From Streptomyces cucumeris (GTDB lineage Bacteria > Actinomycetota > Actinomycetes > Streptomycetales > Streptomycetaceae): DNA of 64,000 bases. The notes under the pieces were generated by a model, which saw nothing but the letters and a program-made list of their open reading frames with translations, did not search any database and was not told where the DNA came from. Shown piece after piece: positions 42,727-51,004 of the stretch. Location: NCBI RefSeq assembly GCF_024295805.1, contig NZ_JANCLX010000021.1, forward strand, positions 22,021-86,020. Direction: 5' to 3'. The first letter of the stretch is position 1, and every line of letters begins with the position of its first letter. Made by a program: the position numbers and the translations under genes.

Positions 42727-42972
42727 GACCCCGCGCCCGGGCGACCCGCACTGGCCCGTGGCAACTCCCCCGAGAAGTCACGGAGAAACGATGGTTTACC
42801 CCCAGGTCCCCAGGGCAGGCGGTATTTCGTGCTTCGGACCGGAGGCACGCGCCGCGGGAGCAGTGTGACGTCCCGCAGGACGCGGCCCCCACCCTGTCCT
42901 GCGCGCATGCCTCCGCGATGCGGACCTTTCGGTCCCGGCAAGCCCCGTCAGACATCGCAGGAGGTGTGTTCC

Positions 42973-43794
42973 GTGACGACCGCAGCGCAGCAGAACATGG
43001 CACGGCCCCAGACCGGCCCCACGAAGCACTCGCACGACGACGCACCTGACACCAGTGCCGAGTTCCACGAGATCGCCCGTCTGCCGGACGGGCCCGAGAA
43101 GGAGGCACTGCGCCGGCGGGTGGTCGAGGCATGGATGCCGATGGCCGAGCGGCTGGCCCGCCAGTACCGCAACCGCGGCGAGTCGCTGGAGGACCTCCAG
43201 CAGGTGGCCGCGCTCGGCCTGGTGAAGGCCGTCAAGCGCTACGACCCCGAACACGGTACGGCCTTCGCCGGGTTCGCGGTGCCCACCATCGTCGGCGAGA
43301 TCAAGCGCCACTTCCGGGACCACCTGTGGGTGCTGCACGTCCCGCGCCGGGTCCAGGACCTGCGCAACCGGGTCCGGGTCGCGCACCGCGAGCTGTCCCA
43401 CTCCCTCGACGACCGCCCGCCGCGCACCGAGGAGATAGCCGAACGCACCGGTCTCACCGAGAAGGAGGTGCGGGCCGGGATGGAGGCCCTGGGCAGCTTC
43501 ACCCCGCTGTCCCTGGACGCGCAGCTGACGGGCGCGGACGACGGCTACTCCCTGGTGGACACCCTCGGCGCCCAGGAGCCCGCGTACGACCGGGTGGTGG
43601 ACCGCGAGGCCGTACGCCCGGGGCTGACCCGGCTGCCGGACCGGGAGCGCCAGATCCTCTACATGCGGTTCTTCTGCGATATGACCCAGAGCCGGATCGC
43701 CGAACAGCTCGGCATCTCCCAGATGCACGTCTCCCGGCTCATCAACCGCACCTGCTCGACCCTGCGCGCCCAGGCACTCGCCGAAACGGCTTAG
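42973..43794 (+). CDS. SigB/SigF-type (group 3) RNA polymerase sigma factor
   Basis: This 273-aa sigma factor has region 2 (MAERLARQYRNRGESLEDL, ALGLVKAVKRYDPEHGTAF), region 3 (RVRVAHRELSHSLDDRPP, IAERTGLTEKEVRAG) and region 4 with a helix-turn-helix (LPDRERQILYMRFFCDMTQS, IAEQLGISQMHVSRLI). In Streptomyces such SigB-like factors respond to osmotic or oxidative stress and development, and are held by anti-sigma factors released through partner switching. AGGAGG (42959-42964) suits GTG 42973. No anti-sigma gene is beside it, but two SpoIIE/HATPase switch proteins are in this window. The first 40 residues are a disordered Gln/Thr/His-rich tail. Confidence 0.92.
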   Translation: MTTAAQQNMARPQTGPTKHSHDDAPDTSAEFHEIARLPDGPEKEALRRRVVEAWMPMAERLARQYRNRGESLEDLQQVAALGLVKAVKRYDPEHGTAFAGFAVPTIVGEIKRHFRDHLWVLHVPRRVQDLRNRVRVAHRELSHSLDDRPPRTEEIAERTGLTEKEVRAGMEALGSFTPLSLDAQLTGADDGYSLVDTLGAQEPAYDRVVDREAVRPGLTRLPDRERQILYMRFFCDMTQSRIAEQLGISQMHVSRLINRTCSTLRAQALAETA

Positions 43795-43799
43795 GCCGT

Positions 43800-43818
43800 C
43801 CCGGCCGGCTCGGCCGGG
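43800..43818 (+). terminator. Short hairpin after the sigma factor gene
   Basis: CCCGGCC (43800-43806) and GGCCGGG (43812-43818) pair across GGCTC, 5 bp after the stop. The stem is short, so the assignment is tentative. Confidence 0.38.
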
Positions 43819-43972
43819 CGGGGGAGCCGGGCGCGCCATCGGGGTGATCGTCGCCCGCGCCGGTGTCCCCCGCCGGCCGGGAGCCGCGCACCGCGTGACG
43901 ATGAGCTCCGGTGACGGTCCGCCGTCCGGCCCGAGGAGTCCCGGGTCCGGCGGCGGCCGGAAGGAGGACGTC

Positions 43973-44638
43973 ATGGGCGCCACCGACGAACCACCGGGCC
44001 GGGCGCTGCGGACACCACGGGCCGCCGGGGCCGCGGGGATCCTCTCCGCGCTGCTGCTGGGCACCGTGGTGGTCCTGGTCCACGCGGCCATCCCGGACCA
44101 CCCGACCGACGCGGGCGCCTGGCTCGCGGACGGCTCCAGCCGCGATTCGCTGAACGTGGCGCTGCAACTGGTGCCGTTCGCGGGCATCTTCTTCCTGTGG
44201 TTCATGGGCGCGGTACGGGACTACGTGGGCGTGGCGGAGGACAAGTTCTTCGCGACCCTCTTCTTCGGCAGCGGAGTGCTCTATCTCGCGGTGATCTTCG
44301 TTCTGGCGGCGGCCGTCGGCGGGCTGCTGGCGCTCGCGGGCAGCGCGTCCTCCGCGCAGTTGCGGATGTGGGAGTACGGACGCCATCTGACGCTGGTGCT
44401 GCTCTCGTCGTACTCCACCCGGATCGCGGCGGTGTTCGTCCTGTCGGCCACGACGCTCTGCCACCGGCTGGGGATGTTACCGCGCTGGCTGACGTGGTCC
44501 GGCTACGCGGTGGCGGTGGTGCTGCTGTTCGTGGTGAGCACCGACGCCTGGTTCGCGCTGGTGTTCCCGCTGTGGGTGCTGGTGGTCAGCGCCCGGGTGC
44601 TGCGGGTGGCACTGCGCCCCACGACGCAGCCGGAGTGA
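43973..44638 (+). CDS. Multispan membrane protein of unknown function, TTA codon
   Basis: This 221-aa integral membrane protein has about six spans (for example GILSALLLGTVVVLVHAAI, LVPFAGIFFLWFMGAV, LYLAVIFVLAAAVGGLLAL, WSGYAVAVVLLFVVSTDAW). A conserved-looking RDYVGVAEDKFFATLFFGSG loop lies after span 2. I do not recognise a characterised family. AAGGAGG (43961-43967) fixes ATG 43973. Codon 169 is TTA (44477-44479), so expression may depend on bldA and be developmental. It follows the sigma factor gene in the same direction and ends at a strong bidirectional terminator. Confidence 0.75.
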   Translation: MGATDEPPGRALRTPRAAGAAGILSALLLGTVVVLVHAAIPDHPTDAGAWLADGSSRDSLNVALQLVPFAGIFFLWFMGAVRDYVGVAEDKFFATLFFGSGVLYLAVIFVLAAAVGGLLALAGSASSAQLRMWEYGRHLTLVLLSSYSTRIAAVFVLSATTLCHRLGMLPRWLTWSGYAVAVVLLFVVSTDAWFALVFPLWVLVVSARVLRVALRPTTQPE

Positions 44639-44647
44639 CCGCACCGG

Positions 44648-44698
44648 GGCGGGTCCGGCGGATCCCGGTCCTGCAGATCCCGGTCCGCCGGACCCGCC
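44648..44698. terminator. Strong bidirectional terminator
   Basis: A perfect 15-base stem, GGCGGGTCCGGCGGA (44648-44662) with TCCGCCGGACCCGCC (44684-44698), surrounds a 21-base loop in which GATCCCGGTC is part-repeated. It separates two convergent genes; the leftward gene's stop codon starts at the next base. Confidence 0.85.
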
Positions 44699-45205
44699 TC
44701 AGTGTGTCAGGGTCGCCTTGGCGGCCACGATGACCAGCCCGAGCAGCAGATTGCCCGCTCCGGCCACCACGGTCAGCCGCAGGGAGGCCCCGGCGCGCCG
44801 CACGGCCACGCTCGCCCAGCCGACCTGTTCGGCCACCGCCACGACCAGTGCCAGCCAGGTGGTGCCCTCCATTCCCAGCCCCAGCAGCGGGCTGATCGCC
44901 ACGGCGGCGGCGGGCGGTACGGCCGCCTGCACGATGGGCCACTCGTGGAGCGCGACCCGGCGCACCTCCCGTGCGGTGAGCTGCCGTTCGCCCAGCCGCT
45001 CCCCCGCGAGCCGGGCGTAGACGTGGGCGGCCCAGAACACCAGCCCGGTGATCAGCAGCAGCGCGACCAGCTGGAGCCGGGGGTAGGGGCCCGGGGTCCC
45101 GGTTCCGGCCGCCACGGAGGCGGCCAGCAGCGAGCCGTAGACCGCCCCGGAGTAGTCGCGGGGTCGCGCGGGCGCGGTGCGCACCCGCTCCCCGGCGGTG
45201 CTCAT
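44699..45205 (-). CDS. Small membrane protein co-translated with the GH15 gene
   Basis: This 168-aa protein has about four spans (YPRLQLVALLLITGLVFWAAHVY; IVQAAVPPAAAVAISPLLGLG; TTWLALVVAVAEQVGWASVAV; AGAGNLLLGLVIVAAKATL). I do not recognise a named family. Its ATG (45205) overlaps the stop of the GH15 gene (ATGA), so the two are made together. The N-terminus (RTAPARPRDYSGAVYG) is cytoplasmic. A role connected to the hydrolase is implied only by coupling. Confidence 0.78.
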   Translation of the reverse strand: MSTAGERVRTAPARPRDYSGAVYGSLLAASVAAGTGTPGPYPRLQLVALLLITGLVFWAAHVYARLAGERLGERQLTAREVRRVALHEWPIVQAAVPPAAAVAISPLLGLGMEGTTWLALVVAVAEQVGWASVAVRRAGASLRLTVVAGAGNLLLGLVIVAAKATLTH

Positions 45206-47073
45206 GCGGTGCTCTGGCCCAGCACGGGTCCCACCCATCCGGAGCCGTGGTCGAGCTGGTAGTCGAGGTTGACCGCGGCGTTGACCAGGGCGAGGTGGCT
45301 GAACGCCTGGGGGTAGTTGCCCAGTTGCTCGCCGGTGAGCCCGATCTCCTCGGAGAACAGCCCCAGGTGGTTGGCGTAGGTGAGCATCTTCTCGAAGATC
45401 AGCCGGGCCTGTTCCAGCCTGCCGGAGCGGGCGAGCGCGTCCACGTACCAGAAGGTGCACATCGAGAAGGTGCCCTCCGAGCCCGCAAGACCGTCGGGTG
45501 AGGCGGCGGGGTTGTAGCGGTAGACCAGGCTGTCGGACACCAGCTCCTCGTCCATCGCGTCGAGGGTGGACAGCCACATCGGGTCGCGGGGTTCGACGAA
45601 GCCGATCAGCGGCATCAGCAGCAGCGAGGCGTCGAGCACGGGCGAGCCGTAGTGCTGGACGAACGCCTGACGGTCCCGGTTCCAGCCGCGGTCCATGATC
45701 TGCTGGTAGACGGAGTCCCGGGTGACCCGCCACATGGTCTGGTGGCTGGGGCGGCCGCGGCTCTCGGCGAGCCGGACCGCACGGTCCAGGGCCACCCAGG
45801 ACATCATGCGGCCGTAGGTGAAGTCCTGCCGACCGCCGCGGGTCTCCCAGATGCCCTCCTCCGGGCGGTCCCAGTTGTCGCAGAGCCAGTCGATCACCCG
45901 CGACATCTCGGACCAGCCCCGGTGGCCGACGGTGATCCCGTGGGTGTCGGCGTGGTAGAGCGAGTCCATCATCTCGCCGTAGATGTCGAGTTGCAGCTGA
46001 TCGGCGGCGCCGTTGCCGATCCGGACCGGTCCCGAGCCGCGGTAGCCCTCGAAGTGGTCGAGGGTCTCCTCCACCAGATCGGAGCTGCCGTCCACCCGGT
46101 ACATGATCTTCATCGGACCCGAGCCGTCGCCCGCCTTCTCCACCACGCGGTCGCGCAGCCAGTTGGCGAACGCCTCGGCCTCGGCGGTGAAGCCCAGTCC
46201 GATCAGCGCGTAGACGGAGAACGAGGCGTCCCTGATCCAGGTGTAGCGGTAGTCCCAGTTGCGCTCTCCGCCGATCTGCTCGGGGAGCGCCGCGGTCGGG
46301 GCGGCCACCAGCGCCCCGGTGGGCGCGTAGGTCATCAGTTTGAGGGTGATGGCGGACCGGGCGACCGTCTCCCGCCAGCGCCCGGTGTACCGCGAGCCGC
46401 GCGTCCACCGGCGCCAGAAGTGGGTGGTCTCGTCCAGCATCCGCAGGATCTCGTCCTCGGGCACCCGCCGGGGGGCGACCGCGTGGCCCGCCGCCGCGGT
46501 GTCCAGTACGACACCGGCGGCCTGGCCCGCGGCCAGGTCGAGGGTGGAGCGGATGTCGCCGTCGGCGGCGTGGATCTCGGTGTGCTCACTGACCCGGTCC
46601 CCCGCGGGGTGCAGGGTGATGTCGACGGTGTCGCCGTGGAAGATGGCTCCCTCGTCGTACACCTTCAGGGTGTGGCGTTCCCGCCCGTACCCGGGGCGAG
46701 GGCAGCAGTCCAGCTCGAACCGCATCTGCCCGCGCACCACGCGGATCATCCGGATCAGCCGGTGACGGTCGGTGGCGGTGGCCGGGGCCACCGGCATGAA
46801 GTCATACACCTCGCCGACACCGTCGGGGGTCATGAACCGGGTGATGAGGATGGCGGTGTCGGGGAGGTAGAGCTGTTTGGTGATGTAGTCCGGATGTCCC
46901 GGGGTGATCCGGAAGTGTCCGCCGCGCCGCTGGTCGAGCAGGGCGGCGAAGACGCTCGGCGAGTCGAACCGCGGACTGCAGAACCAGTCGATCGTGCCAT
47001 CGGTGGCCACCAGCGCCGCGGTCTGGAGATCTCCGATGAGCCCGTGGTCACTGATGTTCGGATAGGTGTCCAT
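45202..47073 (-). CDS. GH15 family glycoside hydrolase (glucoamylase/trehalase-like)
   Basis: This 623-aa cytosolic (alpha/alpha)6-barrel hydrolase without a signal peptide starts with ISDHGLIGDLQTAALVATDG, as in actinobacterial GH15 proteins, some of which act as trehalases. The active-site segments ERNWDYRYTWIRDASFS and the late FSEEIGLTGEQLGNYPQA carry the general acid and base glutamates expected for the family. Good GGAGG lies before ATG 47073. The natural substrate (trehalose, maltose or glycogen-derived glucans) cannot be decided from sequence. It is co-translated with the small membrane protein gene downstream. Confidence 0.87.
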   Translation of the reverse strand: MDTYPNISDHGLIGDLQTAALVATDGTIDWFCSPRFDSPSVFAALLDQRRGGHFRITPGHPDYITKQLYLPDTAILITRFMTPDGVGEVYDFMPVAPATATDRHRLIRMIRVVRGQMRFELDCCPRPGYGRERHTLKVYDEGAIFHGDTVDITLHPAGDRVSEHTEIHAADGDIRSTLDLAAGQAAGVVLDTAAAGHAVAPRRVPEDEILRMLDETTHFWRRWTRGSRYTGRWRETVARSAITLKLMTYAPTGALVAAPTAALPEQIGGERNWDYRYTWIRDASFSVYALIGLGFTAEAEAFANWLRDRVVEKAGDGSGPMKIMYRVDGSSDLVEETLDHFEGYRGSGPVRIGNGAADQLQLDIYGEMMDSLYHADTHGITVGHRGWSEMSRVIDWLCDNWDRPEEGIWETRGGRQDFTYGRMMSWVALDRAVRLAESRGRPSHQTMWRVTRDSVYQQIMDRGWNRDRQAFVQHYGSPVLDASLLLMPLIGFVEPRDPMWLSTLDAMDEELVSDSLVYRYNPAASPDGLAGSEGTFSMCTFWYVDALARSGRLEQARLIFEKMLTYANHLGLFSEEIGLTGEQLGNYPQAFSHLALVNAAVNLDYQLDHGSGWVGPVLGQSTA

Positions 47074-47305
47074 CGTGGGGTCCTCCCACCGGATTCGCCA
47101 CCCGTGCTCAGCCTCGCACCATCGTCGCACCGCGCGCCCGGTCCCGCTCGCCGACGGCGACCGCTCCGGCTCACCCCGCGTTGCGCCGCTGGAACGATGT
47201 ACATCGGCTCAGTGGGTGACCGTGGTGCCCGTCGTGGGCGGCGGCGCCGTCCCGGGCTGCGAGGGTCATTGCGCCACCGGGACGTCACCGCGAAGGAGAG
47301 CGCCA

Positions 47306-48145
47306 GTGAACGCCAGTGCCGACCAGCCCCGTCCGATCCCGCTGCCACCCCTGCTCACCGGGCAGAAGGCCCTGGTGACCGGGGCGAACTCGGGCATCGG
47401 CAAGGCCACGGCGCTCGCCCTGGGCCGCGCGGGCGCCGATGTGGTGGTCAACTACATCTCCGACCGCCCCGCGGCCGAGGCCGTGGTCAAGGAGATCGAG
47501 GGCCACGGGGTGCGGTCCTACGCCCACCAGGCGGATGTGTCCCAGGAGGACCAGGTGGTCGACATGGTCGGCGCCATGGTCGACCGGTTCGGCACCATCG
47601 ACGTCCTGGTGTCCAACGCAGGGCTCCAGCGGGACGCCCCGACGGTGGAGATGACGCTGGCGCAGTGGCGACAGGTCCTGGACGTCAATCTCACCGGCCA
47701 GTTCCTGTGCGCCCGGGAGGCGATCAAGGAGTTCCTGCGGCGCGGGGTGGTGCCGGAGGTGTCCCGCGCGGCCGGGAAGATCGTCTGCATGAGCTCGGTC
47801 CACCAGATCATCCCGTGGGGCGGCCATGTGAACTACGCGTCGTCGAAGGGGGGTGTCGGAATGATGATGCAGACCCTGGCCCAGGAGCTCGCCCCGCAGA
47901 GGATCCGGGTGAACGCGGTGGCGCCCGGTGCCATCAAGACCCCCATCAACCGCGACGCGTGGGAGACCCCGGAGGCGCTGGCCGATCTGCTGACCCTGAT
48001 CCCCTACGGCCGGATCGGCGTCCCGGACGACATCGCCAACGCCGTGGTGCTGCTCGCCTCGGACCTGACCGACTACGTGGTGGGCACCACCCTCTACGTG
48101 GACGGCGGGATGACCCTCTTCCCCGGTTTCGCGACGGGCGGCTGA
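47306..48145 (+). CDS. Short-chain dehydrogenase/reductase (glucose 1-dehydrogenase-like)
   Basis: This 279-aa Rossmann-fold oxidoreductase has the cofactor motif VTGANSGIGKATALALG, the NNAG-equivalent VSNAGLQRDAP, the catalytic Ser (MSSVHQIIPWGG), Tyr-x-x-x-Lys (NYASSKGG) and VNAVAPGAIKTPIN. It resembles glucose 1-dehydrogenases. AAGGAGAG precedes GTG 47306. It is divergent from the GH15 gene, which could supply glucose, and convergent with gcl, only 18 bp away. The N-terminal 20 residues are a Pro-rich extension. Confidence 0.87.
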   Translation: MNASADQPRPIPLPPLLTGQKALVTGANSGIGKATALALGRAGADVVVNYISDRPAAEAVVKEIEGHGVRSYAHQADVSQEDQVVDMVGAMVDRFGTIDVLVSNAGLQRDAPTVEMTLAQWRQVLDVNLTGQFLCAREAIKEFLRRGVVPEVSRAAGKIVCMSSVHQIIPWGGHVNYASSKGGVGMMMQTLAQELAPQRIRVNAVAPGAIKTPINRDAWETPEALADLLTLIPYGRIGVPDDIANAVVLLASDLTDYVVGTTLYVDGGMTLFPGFATGG

Positions 48146-48163
48146 CGGATCGCCGCTTCCGGC

Positions 48164-49942
48164 TCAACCGAGGGCGGTGTGCACGGCGGTCGGGGCATGG
48201 CCGGGCACGGTGGCCGGTTCCTCGAACTCGACGACGTTGTCCAGTTCGGTGCCCATGGCCACGTTGGTGACCCGTTCCAGGATGACCTCCACCATGACCG
48301 GCACCCGGTACTCGGCCATCAGCTTCTTGGCCTCCTCCAGCGCCGGGAGGATGTCGTCCGGGGCATGGACCCTGAGCGCCTTGCAGCCCAGCCCCTCCAC
48401 GACCTTCACATGGTCGACGCCGTAGCCGCCCAGCTCGGGGGCGTTGACGTTGTCGAAGGAGAGCTGGACACAGAAGTCCATGTCGAAACCGCGCTGGGCC
48501 TGGCGGATCAGCCCCAGATAGGCGTTGTTGACGACCACGTGGATGTACGGGATCCGGAACTGCGCCCCGACGGCCAGTTCCTCGATCAGGAACTGGAAGT
48601 CGTAGTCGCCGGAGAGCGCCACCACGGTGGCGTCCGGATCGGCGGTCGCCACCCCGAGGGCGGCCGGGGCGGTCCAGCCCAGCGGACCGGCCTGACCCGC
48701 GTTGATCCAGTGCCGCGGGCGGTAGACGTGCAAGAGCTGGGCGGCCTGGATCTGGGAGAGGCCGATGGTGCTCACATAGCGGGTCTCCCGGTCGAAGGCC
48801 CGGTTCATCTCCTCGTAGACCCGCTGCGGCTTGACCGGTACGTCGTCGAAGTGGGTCCTGCGCAGCAGGGAGCCCTTGCGCCGCAGACAGCTCCCGGCCC
48901 AGGCGGAGCGGTCCGTGAGCGCTCCGCCGCGCCGGAGCTCCCGGGCGGCTTCCACGAAGAGCTCCAGGGCGGCCCCGGCATCGGAGACGATGCCGAGGTC
49001 GGGCGCGAACACCCGGCCGATCTGGGTGGGTTCGATGTCCACGTGGACGAAGGTCCGCCCCCGGGTGTAGGTCTCGATGCCTCCGGTGTGGCGGTTGGCC
49101 CAGCGGTTGCCGATGCCCAGGACGAAGTCGGACTCCAGCAGGGTGGCGTTGCCGTACCGCTGGGACGTCTGGAGGCCGACCATGCCCGCCATCAGCGGAT
49201 GGTCGTCGGGGATGGAGCCCCAACCCATCAGAGTGGGCACCACCGGCACCCCGGTCAGCTCGGCGAACTCCACCAGGAGGGCGGACGCGTCGGCGTTCAC
49301 CACTCCGCCGCCCGCGACGATCAGCGGGCGTATCGAGGCCTGGAGCATGGCCAGGGCCTTGTCGATCTGGGCGCGGGTGGCGGCGGGCCGGTAGACGGGC
49401 AGCGGCGCGTAGGTGTCCGGGTCGAACTCGATCTCGGCTCGCTGGACGTCGATGGGCAGGTCGATGAGGACCGGACCGGGCCGTCCGGAGCGCATCAGGT
49501 GGAATGCCTGCTGGAACGCGCCCGGCACCTGGGCGGGTTCCAGGACGGTCATGGCCATCTTGGTCAGCGGTCCGGCCACCGAGGCGATGTCCACCGCCTG
49601 GAAGTCCTCCTTGTGCAGGGCGGCCACCGGCGCCTGCCCGGTCACGCACAGGATCGGGATGGAGTCGGCGCCCGCCGAGTAGAGCCCGGTGATCATGTCG
49701 GTTCCGGCGGGGCCGCTGGTGCCGACGCACACCCCGATGTTCCCGGCCCTGGCCCGGGTGTAGCCCTCGGCCATGTGCGAGGCGCCCTCGACGTGCCGGG
49801 CGAGGACGTGGGTCAGGCCGCCGTCGTCGCGCATCGCGGCGTAGAAGGGGTTGATCGCCGCACCGGGGAGGCCGAAGACGTGGGTGGTGCCTTCACGCTT
49901 CAGGATCTCCACCGCTGCCCGGGCCGCGGTCATGCGCGCCAT
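48164..49942 (-). CDS. gcl: Glyoxylate carboligase (tartronate-semialdehyde synthase)
   Basis: This 592-aa thiamin-diphosphate enzyme joins two glyoxylates into tartronate semialdehyde and CO2. The sequence is close to E. coli Gcl throughout, starting with GLPGAAINPFYAAMR and ARHVEGASHMAEGYTRA. It has Val at position 51 instead of the usual activating Glu, a known special feature of this enzyme. The ThDP motif is SGDYDFQFLIEELAV with NNAYLGLI. It functions in glycolate, glyoxylate and purine/allantoin breakdown. No hyi, glxR or allantoin gene lies beside it. An IclR-type operator is upstream. Confidence 0.95.
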   Translation of the reverse strand: MARMTAARAAVEILKREGTTHVFGLPGAAINPFYAAMRDDGGLTHVLARHVEGASHMAEGYTRARAGNIGVCVGTSGPAGTDMITGLYSAGADSIPILCVTGQAPVAALHKEDFQAVDIASVAGPLTKMAMTVLEPAQVPGAFQQAFHLMRSGRPGPVLIDLPIDVQRAEIEFDPDTYAPLPVYRPAATRAQIDKALAMLQASIRPLIVAGGGVVNADASALLVEFAELTGVPVVPTLMGWGSIPDDHPLMAGMVGLQTSQRYGNATLLESDFVLGIGNRWANRHTGGIETYTRGRTFVHVDIEPTQIGRVFAPDLGIVSDAGAALELFVEAARELRRGGALTDRSAWAGSCLRRKGSLLRRTHFDDVPVKPQRVYEEMNRAFDRETRYVSTIGLSQIQAAQLLHVYRPRHWINAGQAGPLGWTAPAALGVATADPDATVVALSGDYDFQFLIEELAVGAQFRIPYIHVVVNNAYLGLIRQAQRGFDMDFCVQLSFDNVNAPELGGYGVDHVKVVEGLGCKALRVHAPDDILPALEEAKKLMAEYRVPVMVEVILERVTNVAMGTELDNVVEFEEPATVPGHAPTAVHTALG

Positions 49943-49992
49943 GAGGTTGCTCCTGGGGGTAGGACCGTCTCTCCGGATGCGTCATCCCACTC

Positions 49993-50007
49993 TTCCGCAT
50001 CGCGGAA
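49993..50007. promoter_or_regulatory. IclR (AllR-like) operator upstream of gcl
   Basis: TTCCGC-ATC-GCGGAA is a perfect 15-base inverted repeat 51 bp before the gcl start. A further half-site, GACGGAAA, is at 50022-50029. IclR-family regulators of glyoxylate and allantoin genes recognise TTCCG/CGGAA dyads. The region between is AT-rich, as expected of a promoter. Confidence 0.5.
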
Positions 50008-50078
50008 ACTAAATTTTGCTTGACGGAAAAGATGGTCCACGCGCGGAGGGACCCCGTCAAGGGGTGCGCGGCGGACGC

Positions 50079-50936
50079 TCAGCCCTCCCGCCGGTAGAGG
50101 TCGGTCAGCAGCGCCACGGCGGCGGGGGCGGCCGGATGGGGGTCGTCCCGCCACCAGATGAGCCGCACGGGGATGGGCGCGGCGTCCCGCAGCGGCCGGA
50201 ACACGATCCCGGCCCGCGGGTACTGGGTGACGGTGGACTCCGCCGTGATCCCGACGCAGCGGCCGGTGGCGATGACCGAGAGCCAGTCGTCGACGTCCTG
50301 GGTGTACTCCATGGCCGGGCGGCGGTCCGGCGGCCACAGATCGGCGGTGGTGGTGCCGGTGCGCCGGTCGATGACCAGGGTGCGGTCACCGGTCTCGGCG
50401 AGCCGGAGGGAGCGGCGGCGTACCCACCGGTCGTCGGCAGCCATCGCGCAGTAGCGCCGCTCCAGGCCCACCACCACGCTCTCGATCCGCCGGTCCTCGG
50501 GATCGGTGCGCACCACGGCGATGTCGCACGCACCCTCGGCGAGTCCGCCGGTGGCGGAGTTGGTGCGCACCAGGTGCAGTTCGACATCGGGGCGCGCGGC
50601 GGGCCAGCGGCGCTGGAACTCCAGGGTGTGGCGGCCCATGGCCGACCAGGCGTGGCCGATCCGCAGCCGGCGGTGGCCGCTGGCCGCCTCGCGCACCAGG
50701 TCGTCGGCCTCGGCCAGCAGACGCCGGGCGCGGGAGAGGACCTGGGTGCCGGCCGCGGTGGGCACCACCTCACGGCTGGTGCGGCGCAGCAGCCGTACAC
50801 CGAGCACGGTTTCGAGCGAGGCGAGGGTACGGGAGACCGCGGCCTGGGAGACGCCCAGGTCGATGGCGGCGTCGGTGAAGCTGCCCGCGTCGGCGATCGC
50901 GACGAGACAGCGGAGCTGCCGTAGTTCGAGATGCAT
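50079..50936 (-). CDS. LysR-family transcriptional regulator
   Basis: This 285-aa regulator has an N-terminal helix-turn-helix (LRQLRCLVAIADAGSFTDAA, LGVSQAAVSRTLASLE, LLRRTSREVVPT) and a periplasmic-binding-like effector domain (about 88-280). It is divergent from an EamA exporter gene with a short shared control region, the classic arrangement for a LysR protein that activates its neighbour in response to an exported metabolite. Effector unknown. The ATG at 50936 is at the family-typical distance from the HTH. Confidence 0.9.
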   Translation of the reverse strand: MHLELRQLRCLVAIADAGSFTDAAIDLGVSQAAVSRTLASLETVLGVRLLRRTSREVVPTAAGTQVLSRARRLLAEADDLVREAASGHRRLRIGHAWSAMGRHTLEFQRRWPAARPDVELHLVRTNSATGGLAEGACDIAVVRTDPEDRRIESVVVGLERRYCAMAADDRWVRRRSLRLAETGDRTLVIDRRTGTTTADLWPPDRRPAMEYTQDVDDWLSVIATGRCVGITAESTVTQYPRAGIVFRPLRDAAPIPVRLIWWRDDPHPAAPAAVALLTDLYRREG

Positions 50937-51004
50937 AACTCAAGCGTATGGATAACGCGTCTCATGCATTTTGCGGAAGCGCGGAGCGGCCCCACGCTCG
51001 GTGC
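50937..51004. promoter_or_regulatory. Divergent LysR/EamA control region
   Basis: This 68-bp region contains two ATGCAT words (the first overlapping the LysR start codon, the second at 50973-50978) and the AT-rich ATAACTCAAGCGTATGGATAAC between them. This would suit a LysR T-N11-A type site. No clear promoter hexamers were identified. Confidence 0.35.

Noticed and set aside
42794..42826. GTTT ... GGTATT upstream of the sigma factor gene as a SigB-type promoter
   Set aside because: The spacing (about 22-23 bases) is too long for that promoter class and the -10 does not match GGGTAC/T.
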